From Deltaproteobacteria bacterium (GTDB lineage: Bacteria > Myxococcota > JADLHZ01), in the NCBI GenBank assembly GCA_020848545.1, contig JADLHZ010000098.1, forward strand, positions 1-64,000: 64,000 bases of DNA, in the 5' to 3' direction. The position numbers and the translations under genes were made by a program. The notes below the pieces were generated by a model, which did no database searches, had not been told where the DNA came from, and saw only the letters and a list, made by a program, of their open reading frames with translations. Shown piece after piece: positions 8,847 to 18,753 of this stretch (within the stretch, counting starts at the first letter, position 1; every line of letters starts with the position of its first letter).

Positions 8847-9916
8847 GGGCAGCTCTCAGCCAGGTTGATGCACATGTCCGCAAGACGTGACGCCGCGTCC
8901 GGATCACCGAGCTTCTTGGCGGCGTCGGCCATCGCCATCAACTTGGTCACATCGCCGAGCAGCTCGCGCACGGTGGTGTCGAGGCGCTCGGGCGTCAGCT
9001 CGCTCTGGCGCAAGAGCACACCCGCGCCCGCGTCGGCGAAGGCCTGCGCGTTCTTGGTCTGGTGATCGTCGGCGGCGGTCGGCAGCGGGATGAGCACCGC
9101 CGGCTTGCCGCACAGCGCGAGCTCCGCCAGCGACGACGCGCCGGCGCGGCACACCACGAGATCGCACGCCGCGTACTCTGCGGCCATGTCATGGATGAAA
9201 TCTCTGACGTCGATGCCCATGCCCGCGTACGCTGCCTCGACGCGCGCACGATCCGCCGGCCCGGTCTGGTGCACGACGCGCACGCCGCTTTGCGCCCACC
9301 TTGGCGCTGCCTGCATCACAGCGTCGTTGATCGCCTTGGCGCCTTGCGAGCCGCCGAACACGAGCACCCCCCGCCGCGCCTGCGCCGTCGCGGCCGCCGT
9401 CTTCAGTGCGTTGGCGATCTGCGGCCGCACCGGAATGCCGGCCTTCACGAGCTTCTTGCCGAAGTACGCCGCGGCGCGCTCGTACGGCGAGATGGCGACG
9501 CGCGCGATCTTCGCGAGGATGCGGTTCGTCAGCCCCGGCACCGCGTTCGGCTCCAAGATCAAAGTCGGGACGCGCAGCAGCCACGCCGCGAGGATCGCCG
9601 GGCCCGCTGCGTAGCCGCCGACGCCCACCGCGACCGCGGGCTTCTCTCGCCGCACGATGCGCATCGATTGCAAGATGCTCTTCGGCAGCATGAAGAGGCC
9701 CTTCAGCGTCTGCACGAGCCCGCGGCGCTTGATGCCCACCTGATCGATGAGCTCCAAGCGATAGCCCGCCGCCGGCACGATCTTCACCTCGAGCCCGCGC
9801 TCGGTGCCGACGAAGAACACTTCGCCCTTTGGCGCACGCTCGACCCACGCGCCGGCGAGCGCGATGCCTGGGAACAAGTGCCCGCCGGTGCCGCCGCCTG
9901 CGATCATCAGCTTCAT
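8843..9916 (-). CDS. murG: UDP-GlcNAc:undecaprenyl-PP-MurNAc-pentapeptide GlcNAc transferase
   Basis: 357-residue GT28 glycosyltransferase that converts lipid I to lipid II on the inner face of the membrane. The Gly-rich acceptor loop ([16 protein letters not shown]), the second Gly loop ([12 protein letters not shown]) and the UDP-GlcNAc site ([20 protein letters not shown], with [14 protein letters not shown]) are all present. The ATG at MKLMIAGGG was chosen because it gives family length and the usual ATGA overlap with ftsW; the longer open frame upstream is spurious. Confidence 0.98.
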   Translation of the reverse strand: MKLMIAGGGTGGHLFPGIALAGAWVERAPKGEVFFVGTERGLEVKIVPAAGYRLELIDQVGIKRRGLVQTLKGLFMLPKSILQSMRIVRREKPAVAVGVGGYAAGPAILAAWLLRVPTLILEPNAVPGLTNRILAKIARVAISPYERAAAYFGKKLVKAGIPVRPQIANALKTAAATAQARRGVLVFGGSQGAKAINDAVMQAAPRWAQSGVRVVHQTGPADRARVEAAYAGMGIDVRDFIHDMAAEYAACDLVVCRAGASSLAELALCGKPAVLIPLPTAADDHQTKNAQAFADAGAGVLLRQSELTPERLDTTVRELLGDVTKLMAMADAAKKLGDPDAASRLADMCINLAESCP

Positions 9917-11061
9917 GGCGCGGCCTCGGCTTCGTCGCCGCGCTTGGCGAGCGAGTAGAGGATGCCGACGGCGACGCAGCAGGTGATGAGCGAGCTGCCG
10001 CCGTACGAGATGAACGGCAGCGTCAAGCCCTTCGTCGGCAAGAGGCCGGTGGCGACGCACATGTTCACGCCGGCTTGCAGCACGATCCACGCGCCGATGC
10101 CGAGCGCCAAGAAGCGCCCGAAGGTGGTCTTCTGCCGCCGGGCGATGGCGGCGCTCAGGAGCAAGAACGCCGTGAACAGCGTGATCAGCACGATCGTGCC
10201 GAGGAAGCCGAGCTCTTCGCCGACGACCGCGAAGATGAAGTCGGTGTGGGCCTCGGGCAGGAAGTAGAGCTTCTGCCTGCCGTCGCCGAGGCCGAGGCCG
10301 AACCAGCCGCCCGATCCCAAGCTGATCAACGCTTCGCTCAGCTGGTAGCCGGCGCCTTGGCGATCGGTGAAGGGATCGATGAAGGCGGTCACGCGCCGCA
10401 CGCGATAGGGCTCGATGAAGATCAGCGCTGCGAGCACGGGCACCGCGGCGACAGCGGCGACGAGCATCGGACCGATCTTGGCGCCGGCGATGAACAACAT
10501 CACGAGCGACACGAGCTCGATGACGAAGGCAGTGCCGAGATCGCGCTCGAGCAGCACCAGCACGGCGAACGCCTGGATGAAGCCGAACGCCACCCACATG
10601 CTCGACTTGTTCTCGCCGTCGGCGCGACGGGCGAGGGCGTGCGCCATGAACAGGACGACGAGCAGCTTCGCGAGCTCGGCAGGCTGCACCAGCACGAAGC
10701 CGAGCGGCAACCACCGGCGCGCGCCGCCGCTCACCTTGCCGACGCCGGGCAGCAAGACGGCGACGAGCAAGACGATCCCGATCGCCAAGATCCAGCGCAG
10801 GTTCTTTCTGACCCACACCGCCGGGATCTGCGCGACGATCGCCATGCCAGCGAGACCCATGGCGGCGAACTTGAGCTGGCGCAGGAAGAAGAAGGCGTCG
10901 TCCTTGTAGCGGCCGGCGGCGAAGACGGCGCTCGAGGAGTAGACCATCGTCAGCCCGAGCACGATCAACGCGAGCACCACCAAGAGCAGCGCGTCGTGGA
11001 GCCGCAGATCGCGCGGGACGAAGCGAGACCACCGCGAGCGTTGAAGCGCGAGGCTGCTCAT
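9913..11061 (-). CDS. ftsW: Peptidoglycan glycosyltransferase FtsW (SEDS family)
   Basis: 382-residue polytopic SEDS protein with about ten membrane helices. It polymerises lipid II at the septum together with FtsI. The SEDS signature PFISYGGSSLITC is near the C-terminus, and the periplasmic loop with conserved charged residues (about 230-290) is present. The first visible hydrophobic segment follows the basic start region RSRWSRFVPRDLR. The start is MSSLALQRSRW, overlapping the murD stop as ATGA. I call FtsW rather than RodA from the dcw context. Confidence 0.96.
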   Translation of the reverse strand: MSSLALQRSRWSRFVPRDLRLHDALLLVVLALIVLGLTMVYSSSAVFAAGRYKDDAFFFLRQLKFAAMGLAGMAIVAQIPAVWVRKNLRWILAIGIVLLVAVLLPGVGKVSGGARRWLPLGFVLVQPAELAKLLVVLFMAHALARRADGENKSSMWVAFGFIQAFAVLVLLERDLGTAFVIELVSLVMLFIAGAKIGPMLVAAVAAVPVLAALIFIEPYRVRRVTAFIDPFTDRQGAGYQLSEALISLGSGGWFGLGLGDGRQKLYFLPEAHTDFIFAVVGEELGFLGTIVLITLFTAFLLLSAAIARRQKTTFGRFLALGIGAWIVLQAGVNMCVATGLLPTKGLTLPFISYGGSSLITCCVAVGILYSLAKRGDEAEAAP

Positions 11062-12383
11062 GTGCTTCCTCCGAGCGCTTGCACGAGCGCCTTGAACGCG
11101 CGGCCGCGCTCTTCGTAGTTCTTGAATTGATCGAAGCTCGAGCACGCCGGCGAGAGCAGCACGGTGTCGCCGCTCGCCGCCGATCCGGCTGCGCGCGCCA
11201 CGGCTTCGTCGATGTTGTCGACCCGCGCGATCGTGCAGACGCCCTGCATCGCGCGCTCGATGAGCGGCGCCGCTTCACCAAAGACGATCGCGAGCTTCAC
11301 GCGCTTCGTGGCGGCGGCGCGGCTGAGCGCATAACCGCCGCCCTTGTCGCGGCCGCCGGCGAGCCAGATGATCGGCGTCGGCACCGCAGCGAGCGCCTTG
11401 GCGGCTGCGTCGTCGTTCGTCGCCTTCGAGTCGTTGAACCAGGTGACGCCCTTCACCGTCGCCACGCGCTCGATGCGGTGCTCGACGCCTTGGAACGAGT
11501 CGAGGCCGCGTTGGATCGACGCCTCGTCGATGCCGAGCGCTTGGCACGCCGCGATCGCCGCCATCATGTTCTCGCGGTTGTGCCGGCCGAGCAGCGGCGA
11601 CTTCGCGAAGGAGAAGCGCGGCTTGTCGTCGGCGGAGAACCAAACGATGCGCGAGTGCAGCTTCATGCCGAGCGCTTTGGCGTAGCGATCGTCCTTGTTG
11701 AGGACGCTGGTGCCGTCGACGCGCTGCTTCTCGAAGAGGCGTGCCTTCGCCGCGGCGTACGCGTCGACCGAGGTGTAGCGCTCCAAGTGATCGGGGGTCA
11801 CGTTCAAGAGCACCGCCACCGCTGCACTGAAACTGTGCAGGCCTTCACATTGGTACGACGACAGCTCGAGCACCGCGATGTCGGGCAGGGCGTTGCCAGC
11901 AAGAACGCCGGCGGCGAGGTTGCACAAAGGATCGCCGATGTTGCCGCCAACGAAGACGCGGCGTCCAGAGGTGCTCACGATGTGGCCGATCAACGCCGTC
12001 GTCGTCGTCTTGCCGTTGGTGCCGGTGATGCCGCAGTAGGGGAGCGCCTTCGGCAGCGCGCAGTAGCCGAGCTCCACTTCCGCGCAAGACGGGATGCCGC
12101 GCTTGGTCGCTTCGACGAGCACCGGGTGCGTCGGCTTCACGCCGGGCGAGAGCACGAGCAGCTCGCGGCCGAGCAACGCATCCGTGTGGCCGTCGAACTC
12201 GAACGCGCAGGGCAGCGCGAGCAAGTCGGCGCGCGCCTTCTCCCGCGGGCCCGAGTCGCTCAGCAAGACGTCAGCGCCCATCGCGACGAGCAAGCGGGCC
12301 GCCGCCAGTCCGGACACACCGCCGCCGACGACGCCGACGCGCCGCCCTTTCACCGAGGCGATGATCTCAGAAGGCGTTGGCAT
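11058..12383 (-). CDS. murD: UDP-N-acetylmuramoylalanine--D-glutamate ligase
   Basis: 441-residue Mur ligase that adds D-Glu to UDP-MurNAc-L-Ala in the cytoplasm. It has the N-terminal nucleotide-binding fold (VGVVGGGVSGLAAARLL), the ATP loop (GITGTNGKTTTTALIGH), NVTPDHLERY, the WFNDSKATNDDA segment and the terminal LLSPACSSFDQFKNYEERG motif typical of MurD. Length is normal. The start lies 6 bases after the mraY stop. Confidence 0.98.
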   Translation of the reverse strand: MPTPSEIIASVKGRRVGVVGGGVSGLAAARLLVAMGADVLLSDSGPREKARADLLALPCAFEFDGHTDALLGRELLVLSPGVKPTHPVLVEATKRGIPSCAEVELGYCALPKALPYCGITGTNGKTTTTALIGHIVSTSGRRVFVGGNIGDPLCNLAAGVLAGNALPDIAVLELSSYQCEGLHSFSAAVAVLLNVTPDHLERYTSVDAYAAAKARLFEKQRVDGTSVLNKDDRYAKALGMKLHSRIVWFSADDKPRFSFAKSPLLGRHNRENMMAAIAACQALGIDEASIQRGLDSFQGVEHRIERVATVKGVTWFNDSKATNDDAAAKALAAVPTPIIWLAGGRDKGGGYALSRAAATKRVKLAIVFGEAAPLIERAMQGVCTIARVDNIDEAVARAAGSAASGDTVLLSPACSSFDQFKNYEERGRAFKALVQALGGST

Positions 12384-12389
12384 GAGGGC

Positions 12390-13484
12390 TTACCTGAGCT
12401 TCAACGTGGAGAGCGCCACCATCGCGAACATGATCGACACGAGCCAAAAGCGAACGACGACCTTCTGCTCCGCCCAACCGCTGAGCTCGAAGTGATGGTG
12501 CAGCGGCGCCATCTTGAAGATGCGCTTCTTGTTGCGCCACTTGTACGAGCCGACTTGCAGCATCACGCTCAAGGTCTCGGCGAGGAAGAGGCCGTGGATG
12601 ATCGCCGAGAGGAACTCGTTCTTCGTCAGCACCGCCACCGTGCCGAGGCCGCCGCCGATCGCGAGCGCGCCGACGTCGCCCATGAACACCTCGGCGGGGT
12701 AGGCGTTGAACCAGAGAAAGCCCATGCCGGCGCCGGCGAGCGCGGCGCAGTAGACGGCGAGCTCGTTGGTGCCTTCGATGTGCGGGATCTTCAGGTATCC
12801 GGCGAGGTTGAAGTCGTGCAGCACCGATCCTGCCGCGTACGCGAGCACGCCGAACACCGCCGCCGACACGATCGAAGGGCCGATCGCCAAGCCGTCGAGG
12901 CCGTCGGTCAAGTTGACGCCGTGCGAGGTGCCCATGACGACGATGAACGCGAAGGGCACGTACCAGAGGCCGATGTCCGGGTTGAACTTCTCGAGCGCGA
13001 CGAAGGGCAGCGACAGGTGGGTGTCGATCTCGTGGCGCAAGAAGAACGCGCCGGCCGAGAGCAGCAGGATCTGCAGCACGAGCTTCTTCTTGCCGGCGAG
13101 GCCCTTCGAGTTCTTCATCTTCTTCTTCAGGTAGTCGTCGATGAAGCCGATGCCGCCGAAGCCGAGCGTCATCGCCATCGTCGTCCACATGAAGTGGTTC
13201 ATCGGATCGGCCCAGAGCAGCGTCGACGCGGTCAGCGCGAGCAGGATCATGATCCCGCCCATCGACGGCGTGCCGCTCTTCTTCTTGTGCTGCTCCGGCG
13301 TGTCCTCGCGCACGTTCGAGACGCCGTGCTGCCAGACCTTGAGCCAGGCGATGATCTTCTTGCCGAAGATCAGGCAGATGAGCAGCGACGTCATCGCCGC
13401 GCCGATGATGCGGAACGAGGGATAGCGGATGACGTTGAAGACGCCGAGCTCGTCGCGCAACGGAAAGAGCAGCCAGTACAACAT
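12390..13484 (-). CDS. mraY: Phospho-N-acetylmuramoyl-pentapeptide transferase
   Basis: 364-residue polytopic membrane enzyme that transfers phospho-MurNAc-pentapeptide to undecaprenyl phosphate, forming lipid I. Conserved cytoplasmic motifs are visible: GTPSMGGIMI, FIDDYLKKK (the Asp pair), NLTDGLDGLAIG and the His-rich loop PLHHHFEL. About ten membrane helices fit the hydropathy. The start overlaps the murF stop (TAATG). Confidence 0.98.
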   Translation of the reverse strand: MLYWLLFPLRDELGVFNVIRYPSFRIIGAAMTSLLICLIFGKKIIAWLKVWQHGVSNVREDTPEQHKKKSGTPSMGGIMILLALTASTLLWADPMNHFMWTTMAMTLGFGGIGFIDDYLKKKMKNSKGLAGKKKLVLQILLLSAGAFFLRHEIDTHLSLPFVALEKFNPDIGLWYVPFAFIVVMGTSHGVNLTDGLDGLAIGPSIVSAAVFGVLAYAAGSVLHDFNLAGYLKIPHIEGTNELAVYCAALAGAGMGFLWFNAYPAEVFMGDVGALAIGGGLGTVAVLTKNEFLSAIIHGLFLAETLSVMLQVGSYKWRNKKRIFKMAPLHHHFELSGWAEQKVVVRFWLVSIMFAMVALSTLKLR

Positions 13485-14905
13485 TAGTGCGATCCCCCTT
13501 CCGCTTGCACGCCGAGCGCCGCGATCAGCCGCTCCATCTTCATGCCGCGCGATCCCTTCACGAGCACGACGTCGCCTTGCTGCACCGCGCTCTTCGCGAA
13601 CGCGATCAAGGCCGCCATGTCTTCGCTGGCGAAGGTGTTCTTCTGGCCGCCGGCCTCTGCTGCGCGAATGACGGTCTTCGCGAACGGTCCGAAGGCGCCG
13701 AGGGCATGCACGCCGGTCTTCGCCGCGAGCGCGCCGAGCTTCTCGTGCTCATGCGGCGCGGCGTCGCCGAGCTCGAGCATGTCGCCCAGGAACGCGAGGA
13801 TGCGCCGCTCCTTGCCGCCGGGCGTCGTGCGGAACGCGCCGAGCACTTCGAGCGCGGCGCCCATGCTGCCCGGGTTCGCGTTGTAGCAATCGTCGAGCAC
13901 GACGAGCGCGCCGGTCTTGTGGATGCGCATGCGCCGATCGACGAGCGGCGTCGACTCCAGACCGCGCACGATCTGATCGTTCGTCAGGCCGAGCTCGACG
14001 CCTACGCACACCGCCGCGGCAGCGTTCACCGCGTTGTGCTTGCCGAGGTGGGGGAGACGCGCTTTCAACGTCCCGTTCTTGGTGGCGTACTCGACGCGGG
14101 TGCCGCCATCGTCGCTCAACGACCACGACACGAGGCGTACGTCGGCGCTCGCGCTCTCGCCGAACCAGCGCAGCGCGAGGTCCGAACGATCCTTCGGCAG
14201 TGCGTGCGACTTCGCGAGCGGCTCGTCGGCGGGCAGGATCGCCACGCCCTTCGGCCGGACTCTTTCGAGCAGCTCGCCCTCCGCTTTGGCCACATTTTCG
14301 ATCGTGCCGAGGCCTTCCAGGTGCTCGGCCTGGATCGTCGTCATCACCGCGATCTCGGGCTCCAAAATCACGCCGAGCTCGCGCAATTCGCCGGGGTGGT
14401 TCATCCCGGTCTCGAGCACGCCGAAGGCTTGCGAGCTGTCCATGCGCAGGAGCGAGAGCGGCAGGCCGATGTGGTTGTTCAAGTTGCCGGTCGTGCGGTG
14501 CGTGCGGCCAGCCTGTGCGACGACGCTCGCGATCATCTCCTTCGTCGTCGTCTTGCCGTTCGAGCCGCAGACGCCGATCATCCGCGCGTTCAGCCGGCGA
14601 CGGTGCGCGTTCGCGAGCGCTTGCAGCGCCTTCAAGGTGTCGTCGACGACGAGCAGCGGCAGATCGAAGCCTGTGGCGCGGACGTCCGCGAGCTTCGCCC
14701 GCGCGATCATCGCGGCGACGGCGCCGTGCTCCTTCGCGCTCGCGCAGAACTTGTGGCCGTCGTGCACCTCGCCGATCAACGCGACGTAGAGCGCGCCCTG
14801 GGGGAGCGTGCGCGAGTCGATCGAGATGTCGTCGGTCGCGGCGGCGAGGCCGCGATCCCACGCGCCGCCGGTCGCCGTCTGCAAGAACGTGCCGTCGAAC
14901 CTCAA
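13484..14905 (-). CDS. murF: UDP-N-acetylmuramoyl-tripeptide--D-alanyl-D-alanine ligase
   Basis: 473-residue Mur ligase that adds D-Ala-D-Ala to the tripeptide precursor in the cytoplasm. The ATP loop is GVCGSNGKTTTKEMIAS; the central HPGELRELG and AEHLEGLG segments and the C-terminal DCYNANPGSM motif are characteristic of MurF. The start codon is TTG, overlapping the murE stop as TTGA, with GGAGTG a few bases upstream. No ddl gene lies in the cluster, so D-Ala-D-Ala must be made by a gene elsewhere. Confidence 0.97.
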   Translation of the reverse strand: MRFDGTFLQTATGGAWDRGLAAATDDISIDSRTLPQGALYVALIGEVHDGHKFCASAKEHGAVAAMIARAKLADVRATGFDLPLLVVDDTLKALQALANAHRRRLNARMIGVCGSNGKTTTKEMIASVVAQAGRTHRTTGNLNNHIGLPLSLLRMDSSQAFGVLETGMNHPGELRELGVILEPEIAVMTTIQAEHLEGLGTIENVAKAEGELLERVRPKGVAILPADEPLAKSHALPKDRSDLALRWFGESASADVRLVSWSLSDDGGTRVEYATKNGTLKARLPHLGKHNAVNAAAAVCVGVELGLTNDQIVRGLESTPLVDRRMRIHKTGALVVLDDCYNANPGSMGAALEVLGAFRTTPGGKERRILAFLGDMLELGDAAPHEHEKLGALAAKTGVHALGAFGPFAKTVIRAAEAGGQKNTFASEDMAALIAFAKSAVQQGDVVLVKGSRGMKMERLIAALGVQAEGGSH

Positions 14906-16362
14906 GCGCTCACTCCAAGCGCAAACGCCGCGCGCAGCTCTTCCCGATCGTCGAAGTGGTGCTTTTCCGTGCCGATGATCTGATAGTCCTCGTGGCCTTT
15001 GCCGGCGACGAGCAGGATGTCGTTCCTGCCGGTCCGTGCGGCCGCCGCGCGGATCGCTTGGCGCCGGTCGGCGATCACCTCGTATCCGCGGCCGGCGGGA
15101 AAGCCCGGCAGGATGTCGCGAATGATCGCTTGCGGGTCTTCCGTACGTGGATTGTCAGAGGTGACGATCGCAATATCCGCGAGCTTCGCCACGGCGGCGC
15201 CCATCAACGGCCGCTTCGTGCGATCGCGATCGCCGCCGCAGCCAAAGACGCAGAGCACGCCCTCGTGTGGCAGCGCTCGTAGCGTCGCCAGCACACGCTC
15301 CAAAGCATCCGGCGTATGCGCGTAGTCGACGAAGCCGACGCGGCCGTCGTCGGCGAGCACGCGCTCCAAGCGGCCGGGCACGCCGGCAAGCCCTTCGATG
15401 CCGCGGCGGATCGCCGCGAGATCGAAGCCCGCGCCGAGCGCCATCGTCACGGCGAGCGCCACGTTCTCGACGTTGAAGCTGCCGATCAGCGGACTGCGAA
15501 GCGCGAGCTCGCCGGCCGGCGTGCGCAGCAGCAGCTCGGTCGCGCGCAGGCCGTGGGTGACTTGCGATACATAGACGTCGGCGTCGGCGCGCGTCGCCGA
15601 GCAGCCGAGCACGCGTGAACGCCCCAAGGCCGTGCACTTCGCGAGGAGCTCGGGCCCCATCGCGCCGTCGAGGTTCACGGCCGCCGCACCGTCTTGGCGG
15701 ACGAGCGCGCTGAACAAGCGCAGCTTGGCCGCAAAGTACGCGTCCATGCTTCCGTGGTAGTCCAGATGATCCGGCGTCAGGTTCGTGAAGCCGGCGACGT
15801 CGAACGCGAGGGCGTCGGCGCGGTGCTGATCGAGCCCGTGCGAGCTCACTTCCATCACCGTCCAGTCGGCGCCGAGCTTCTCCGCTTCGACGATGCGTTC
15901 GCACAGCGCGATCGCGTCCGGGGTCGTGTGCGACGACGGCCAACGCTTGTCACCCAAGCGATGCTCGACGGTGCCGATGACGAGCGCACGCTTGCCCGCC
16001 GCCTGCGCGATCGCTTCGAGCAAGTAGGTGAGCGTGGTCTTGCCGTTCGTCCCAGTGACGCCGGCGTACTTCATCGGCGACTCGTCGCGGCCGAAGAACA
16101 CGCGCGCCGCCTCTGCCAAGCTCACGCGCGCGTCCGGCACTTGCACCCACGGCACGCTCGCCAAGGTCGGCGCCGCCGCGCTGACGACCCCGATCGCACC
16201 TTGCGCGACCGCGGCCGCCGCAAATGCGGCACCGTCCACCTTCGTGCCCGGCAGGGCAAAGAACAATGCGCCCGGCGCAGCCTTGCGCGAGTCGATGCAC
16301 AGCGCTCGCACGTCGCGATCGCCGAGCGCCCTCAGGGTCGCGATGCGTTCACCGAGCCGCAC
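14902..16362 (-). CDS. murE: UDP-MurNAc-tripeptide synthetase (meso-diaminopimelate adding)
   Basis: 486-residue Mur ligase. It has the ATP loop GVTGTNGKTTLTYLLE, the EVSSHGLDQHR motif, NLTPDHLDYHGSMD and the specificity motif DNPR (in TSDNPRTEDP). DNPR marks addition of meso-diaminopimelate rather than lysine, so the wall should be the A1-gamma type usual in Gram-negatives. The start is GTG, with AGGGAG upstream, inside the last 14 bases of ftsI. Confidence 0.97.
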   Translation of the reverse strand: MRLGERIATLRALGDRDVRALCIDSRKAAPGALFFALPGTKVDGAAFAAAAVAQGAIGVVSAAAPTLASVPWVQVPDARVSLAEAARVFFGRDESPMKYAGVTGTNGKTTLTYLLEAIAQAAGKRALVIGTVEHRLGDKRWPSSHTTPDAIALCERIVEAEKLGADWTVMEVSSHGLDQHRADALAFDVAGFTNLTPDHLDYHGSMDAYFAAKLRLFSALVRQDGAAAVNLDGAMGPELLAKCTALGRSRVLGCSATRADADVYVSQVTHGLRATELLLRTPAGELALRSPLIGSFNVENVALAVTMALGAGFDLAAIRRGIEGLAGVPGRLERVLADDGRVGFVDYAHTPDALERVLATLRALPHEGVLCVFGCGGDRDRTKRPLMGAAVAKLADIAIVTSDNPRTEDPQAIIRDILPGFPAGRGYEVIADRRQAIRAAAARTGRNDILLVAGKGHEDYQIIGTEKHHFDDREELRAAFALGVSA

Positions 16363-18445
16363 GCCGCTCTCCCTTCACTGCATGCGCCAGTCGAGACGAG
16401 GCCAAGATCCATTTCAGCTTGTGCGCACGCGCCGATTTCGTACCAGGCGCCGGCTCTTGGCTCACGATTTTGCCGCTCCCTTGCACCTCGGGCTCGAGCG
16501 GCAGCTTGCTCTTCTTCAAGGCGTCGAGCGCTTCCTTCAAGGTCAGGCCGCGAAAGTCCGGGACGACGCCGCTCGGATCGCTGGCGGGAGGCAGCTCGCC
16601 GTCGCCCGAGATCGTGCTCTCTTCTTCCTCGGGCAGCGCCACGTCGGCGAGCGTCGTCTCGATCGGCAACGGCGCCGCGGCGATGGAGCCCGCCGGCAAC
16701 AGTCCGAGCACGCTCAACGCGCCGCTCGCGACCTTTTGGAACACCGGCGCCGCCGCGACGCCGCCGAGGTGCTTTCCCTTCTCCGGCTCGTCGATCATCA
16801 CGGCGACGACCAACGCAGGCGCGTCGGCCGGGGCAAAGCCGACGAAGTTCGAGACGTACTTGTCGGGCGCGTAGCCGCCCGCGCTCGCGGCCTTCTGCGC
16901 GGTGCCCGTCTTCCCCGCGGTGAGCACTCCTGGGATCTGCGCCTTTGGACCGGTGCCGCCCTCATCGCTGACCACGGCCTGCAACATCGCGTTCAAGATC
17001 TTCGCGGTCTCAGGCGACAGCACGCGCTCTCCGGGCGGTCGCGGGAACAAACGCGCGCTCCCGTCCGGCGCCTTCAGCATGCGCACGAGCCGCGGCTTGT
17101 GCAGCACGCCGCCGTTGGCGACAGCGCCGTACGCCGACGCGAGCTGCAGCGCGCTCACCGAGATGCCTTGGCCGAAGGCGATCGTCGCCAGCTGGATGAG
17201 CGGCCACTTCTTGGCCGGCCGCACGATGCCGGGTGATTCGCCGGGCAGCTCGAGGCCGGTCTTCTGGCCGAAGCCGAACGCGCGGATGTACTCGGCGAAG
17301 CGCTCGCGCCCGAGCTGAACGGCGATCTTGGCGACCCCGATGTTCGACGACGATGCGATGATCTTCTTCGCCGAGAGCACGCCGTGCGGGTGCGTGTCGT
17401 GAATGGTCTCGCCGCCGATGCGGAAGGTGCCGTTCTCGCAGAAGACTTGGTCGGTCGGCCGCACGAGGCCTTCTTCGAGCGCCGCGGCCATCAGGATCGT
17501 CTTGAAGGTGGAGCCCGGCTCGAAGGCGTCGGTGACGGCGCGGTTGCGGCGAACTTCCATCGGCGTCTTGTCGATGCTGTTCGGGTTGAACTCGGGATAG
17601 CTCGCGAGCGCGAGGACATCGCCGGTCTTCGGATCGAGCACGATCGCCGAGCCCGAGCGTGCCTTGACCGCCTGCACACCTTCGGCGAGCGCGGCTTCCG
17701 TCAGGCTCTGGATCTCGCGATCCACCGTCAGGTGCACGTCGCTGCCCTGCATGCCTTCTGAACCTGCGCCTACATCGAAAATCACGGTGTGGCCGCGGGC
17801 GTCGCGCAAGCCGACGGCGGCCATGGGCGTGCCGGCGAGCTCGGTCTCGAAGACGCGCTCCAAGCCTTCGACGCCGTGGCCATCGACGTCGACGGCGCCG
17901 AGCACGTGGCTGAACAGCGCGCGGTTCGGATAGTAACGGCGCGTCTCCGGCACGATGCCGACGAAGCCGAAGCCGAGCTTGCGCACGTCGTCGCCCATCG
18001 CCGGATCTACCCGCCGCTTCAGCCAGACGAACAAGCGATCCGACGCGAGCTTCTTCTCGATCTCCTGCGGCTTCATCGCGAGCTTCTTCGCCAGCGCCGC
18101 CGCTGCCGCCTTCGGATCGTCGACCTTCTGCGGCTGCGCGAAGACGCTCTCGACTTGGTTCGACACGGCCAGCGCGTTGCCGGCGCGATCGTAGACGGCG
18201 CCGCGGCGCGCCGGGATCTCGATCTCCTTCAAGTACTGCTCTTCCGCCATCTTCTTCAGCGGCTCGTTCCTGCGCACTTGCAGCACGAACGCGCGCACGA
18301 CGACGGCGAGCAGCACGAGCGCCAGCGCGAAGAACACCACGTGTGCCCGCGACGGGCCCCGGCGCGCGGGCTTCTTGGCGCCTGCCTTGGCGACAGGCTT
18401 CTTCGCCACAGGCCGCCGAACACTCGAGCTCGTGCGCGGGCTCAT
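16349..18445 (-). CDS. ftsI: Septal peptidoglycan transpeptidase FtsI (class B PBP with PASTA domain)
   Basis: 698-residue penicillin-binding protein: a basic Pro/Lys-rich cytoplasmic tail, one membrane helix (about 36-56), a dimerisation/pedestal domain, a transpeptidase domain with Ser312 in STFK, the SSN motif (SSSNIGVAK) and KTG (TAGKTGTAQ), then a C-terminal PASTA domain (about 625-680, starting VPDFRGLTLKEAL). It cross-links septal peptidoglycan as FtsW's partner. The PASTA domain is absent from E. coli FtsI but common in Myxococcota. The start overlaps the ftsL stop (ATGA). Confidence 0.96.
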   Translation of the reverse strand: MSPRTSSSVRRPVAKKPVAKAGAKKPARRGPSRAHVVFFALALVLLAVVVRAFVLQVRRNEPLKKMAEEQYLKEIEIPARRGAVYDRAGNALAVSNQVESVFAQPQKVDDPKAAAAALAKKLAMKPQEIEKKLASDRLFVWLKRRVDPAMGDDVRKLGFGFVGIVPETRRYYPNRALFSHVLGAVDVDGHGVEGLERVFETELAGTPMAAVGLRDARGHTVIFDVGAGSEGMQGSDVHLTVDREIQSLTEAALAEGVQAVKARSGSAIVLDPKTGDVLALASYPEFNPNSIDKTPMEVRRNRAVTDAFEPGSTFKTILMAAALEEGLVRPTDQVFCENGTFRIGGETIHDTHPHGVLSAKKIIASSSNIGVAKIAVQLGRERFAEYIRAFGFGQKTGLELPGESPGIVRPAKKWPLIQLATIAFGQGISVSALQLASAYGAVANGGVLHKPRLVRMLKAPDGSARLFPRPPGERVLSPETAKILNAMLQAVVSDEGGTGPKAQIPGVLTAGKTGTAQKAASAGGYAPDKYVSNFVGFAPADAPALVVAVMIDEPEKGKHLGGVAAAPVFQKVASGALSVLGLLPAGSIAAAPLPIETTLADVALPEEEESTISGDGELPPASDPSGVVPDFRGLTLKEALDALKKSKLPLEPEVQGSGKIVSQEPAPGTKSARAHKLKWILASSRLAHAVKGERRAAR

Positions 18446-18753
18446 CGCGGCGCTCGCGGTGCTGTCGTCACGGTGACGATCTGCTCGGCCTTCGGCGCGT
18501 CGAGCAAGAAGCGCCCGCGGGCCTCCTTGGCGAGAGCATCCGGCGCGCGGCGGGCCGCGAGCTCGGTGCGCAGCGCGTTCAGCTCTTGCGCGAGCGACTG
18601 GTTCTGCTGCTGTAGCGTGCTCAGGGTGTAGCCCAAGCGCACGACCGTCGTTCGCGCCATGACGCGACCGACGAGCGCCGACAAGACGGTGGCCGCGCAC
18701 AGCACGAGCAGCACCGGCGTCGACGTGAAGAACGCACGCAAGCTATGCCACAC
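18442..18753 (-). CDS. ftsL: FtsL-like divisome protein
   Basis: 103 residues: a short cytoplasmic N-terminus, one membrane helix (about 12-32), then a periplasmic coiled coil (LSTLQQQNQSLAQELNALRTEL). Primary sequence is weakly conserved in this family, so the call rests on topology, size and position between rsmH and ftsI. FtsL pairs with FtsB/DivIC and FtsQ to activate FtsWI. The start is GTG with AGGAGGG 6 bases upstream; it overlaps the rsmH end by 11 bases. Confidence 0.85.
   Translation of the reverse strand: MWHSLRAFFTSTPVLLVLCAATVLSALVGRVMARTTVVRLGYTLSTLQQQNQSLAQELNALRTELAARRAPDALAKEARGRFLLDAPKAEQIVTVTTAPRAPR

Noticed and set aside
6538-8907. A single minus-strand frame of 789 codons containing ftsQ
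   Set aside because: The first 480 codons are an Arg-rich shadow of murC in another frame; the real ftsQ starts at 7461, overlapping the murC stop.
8843-11281. An 812-codon minus-strand frame ending in murG
   Set aside because: The N-terminal 450 codons are an out-of-frame shadow of ftsW. The MurG N-terminus (MKLMIAGGG) and the ATGA overlap fix the start at 9916.
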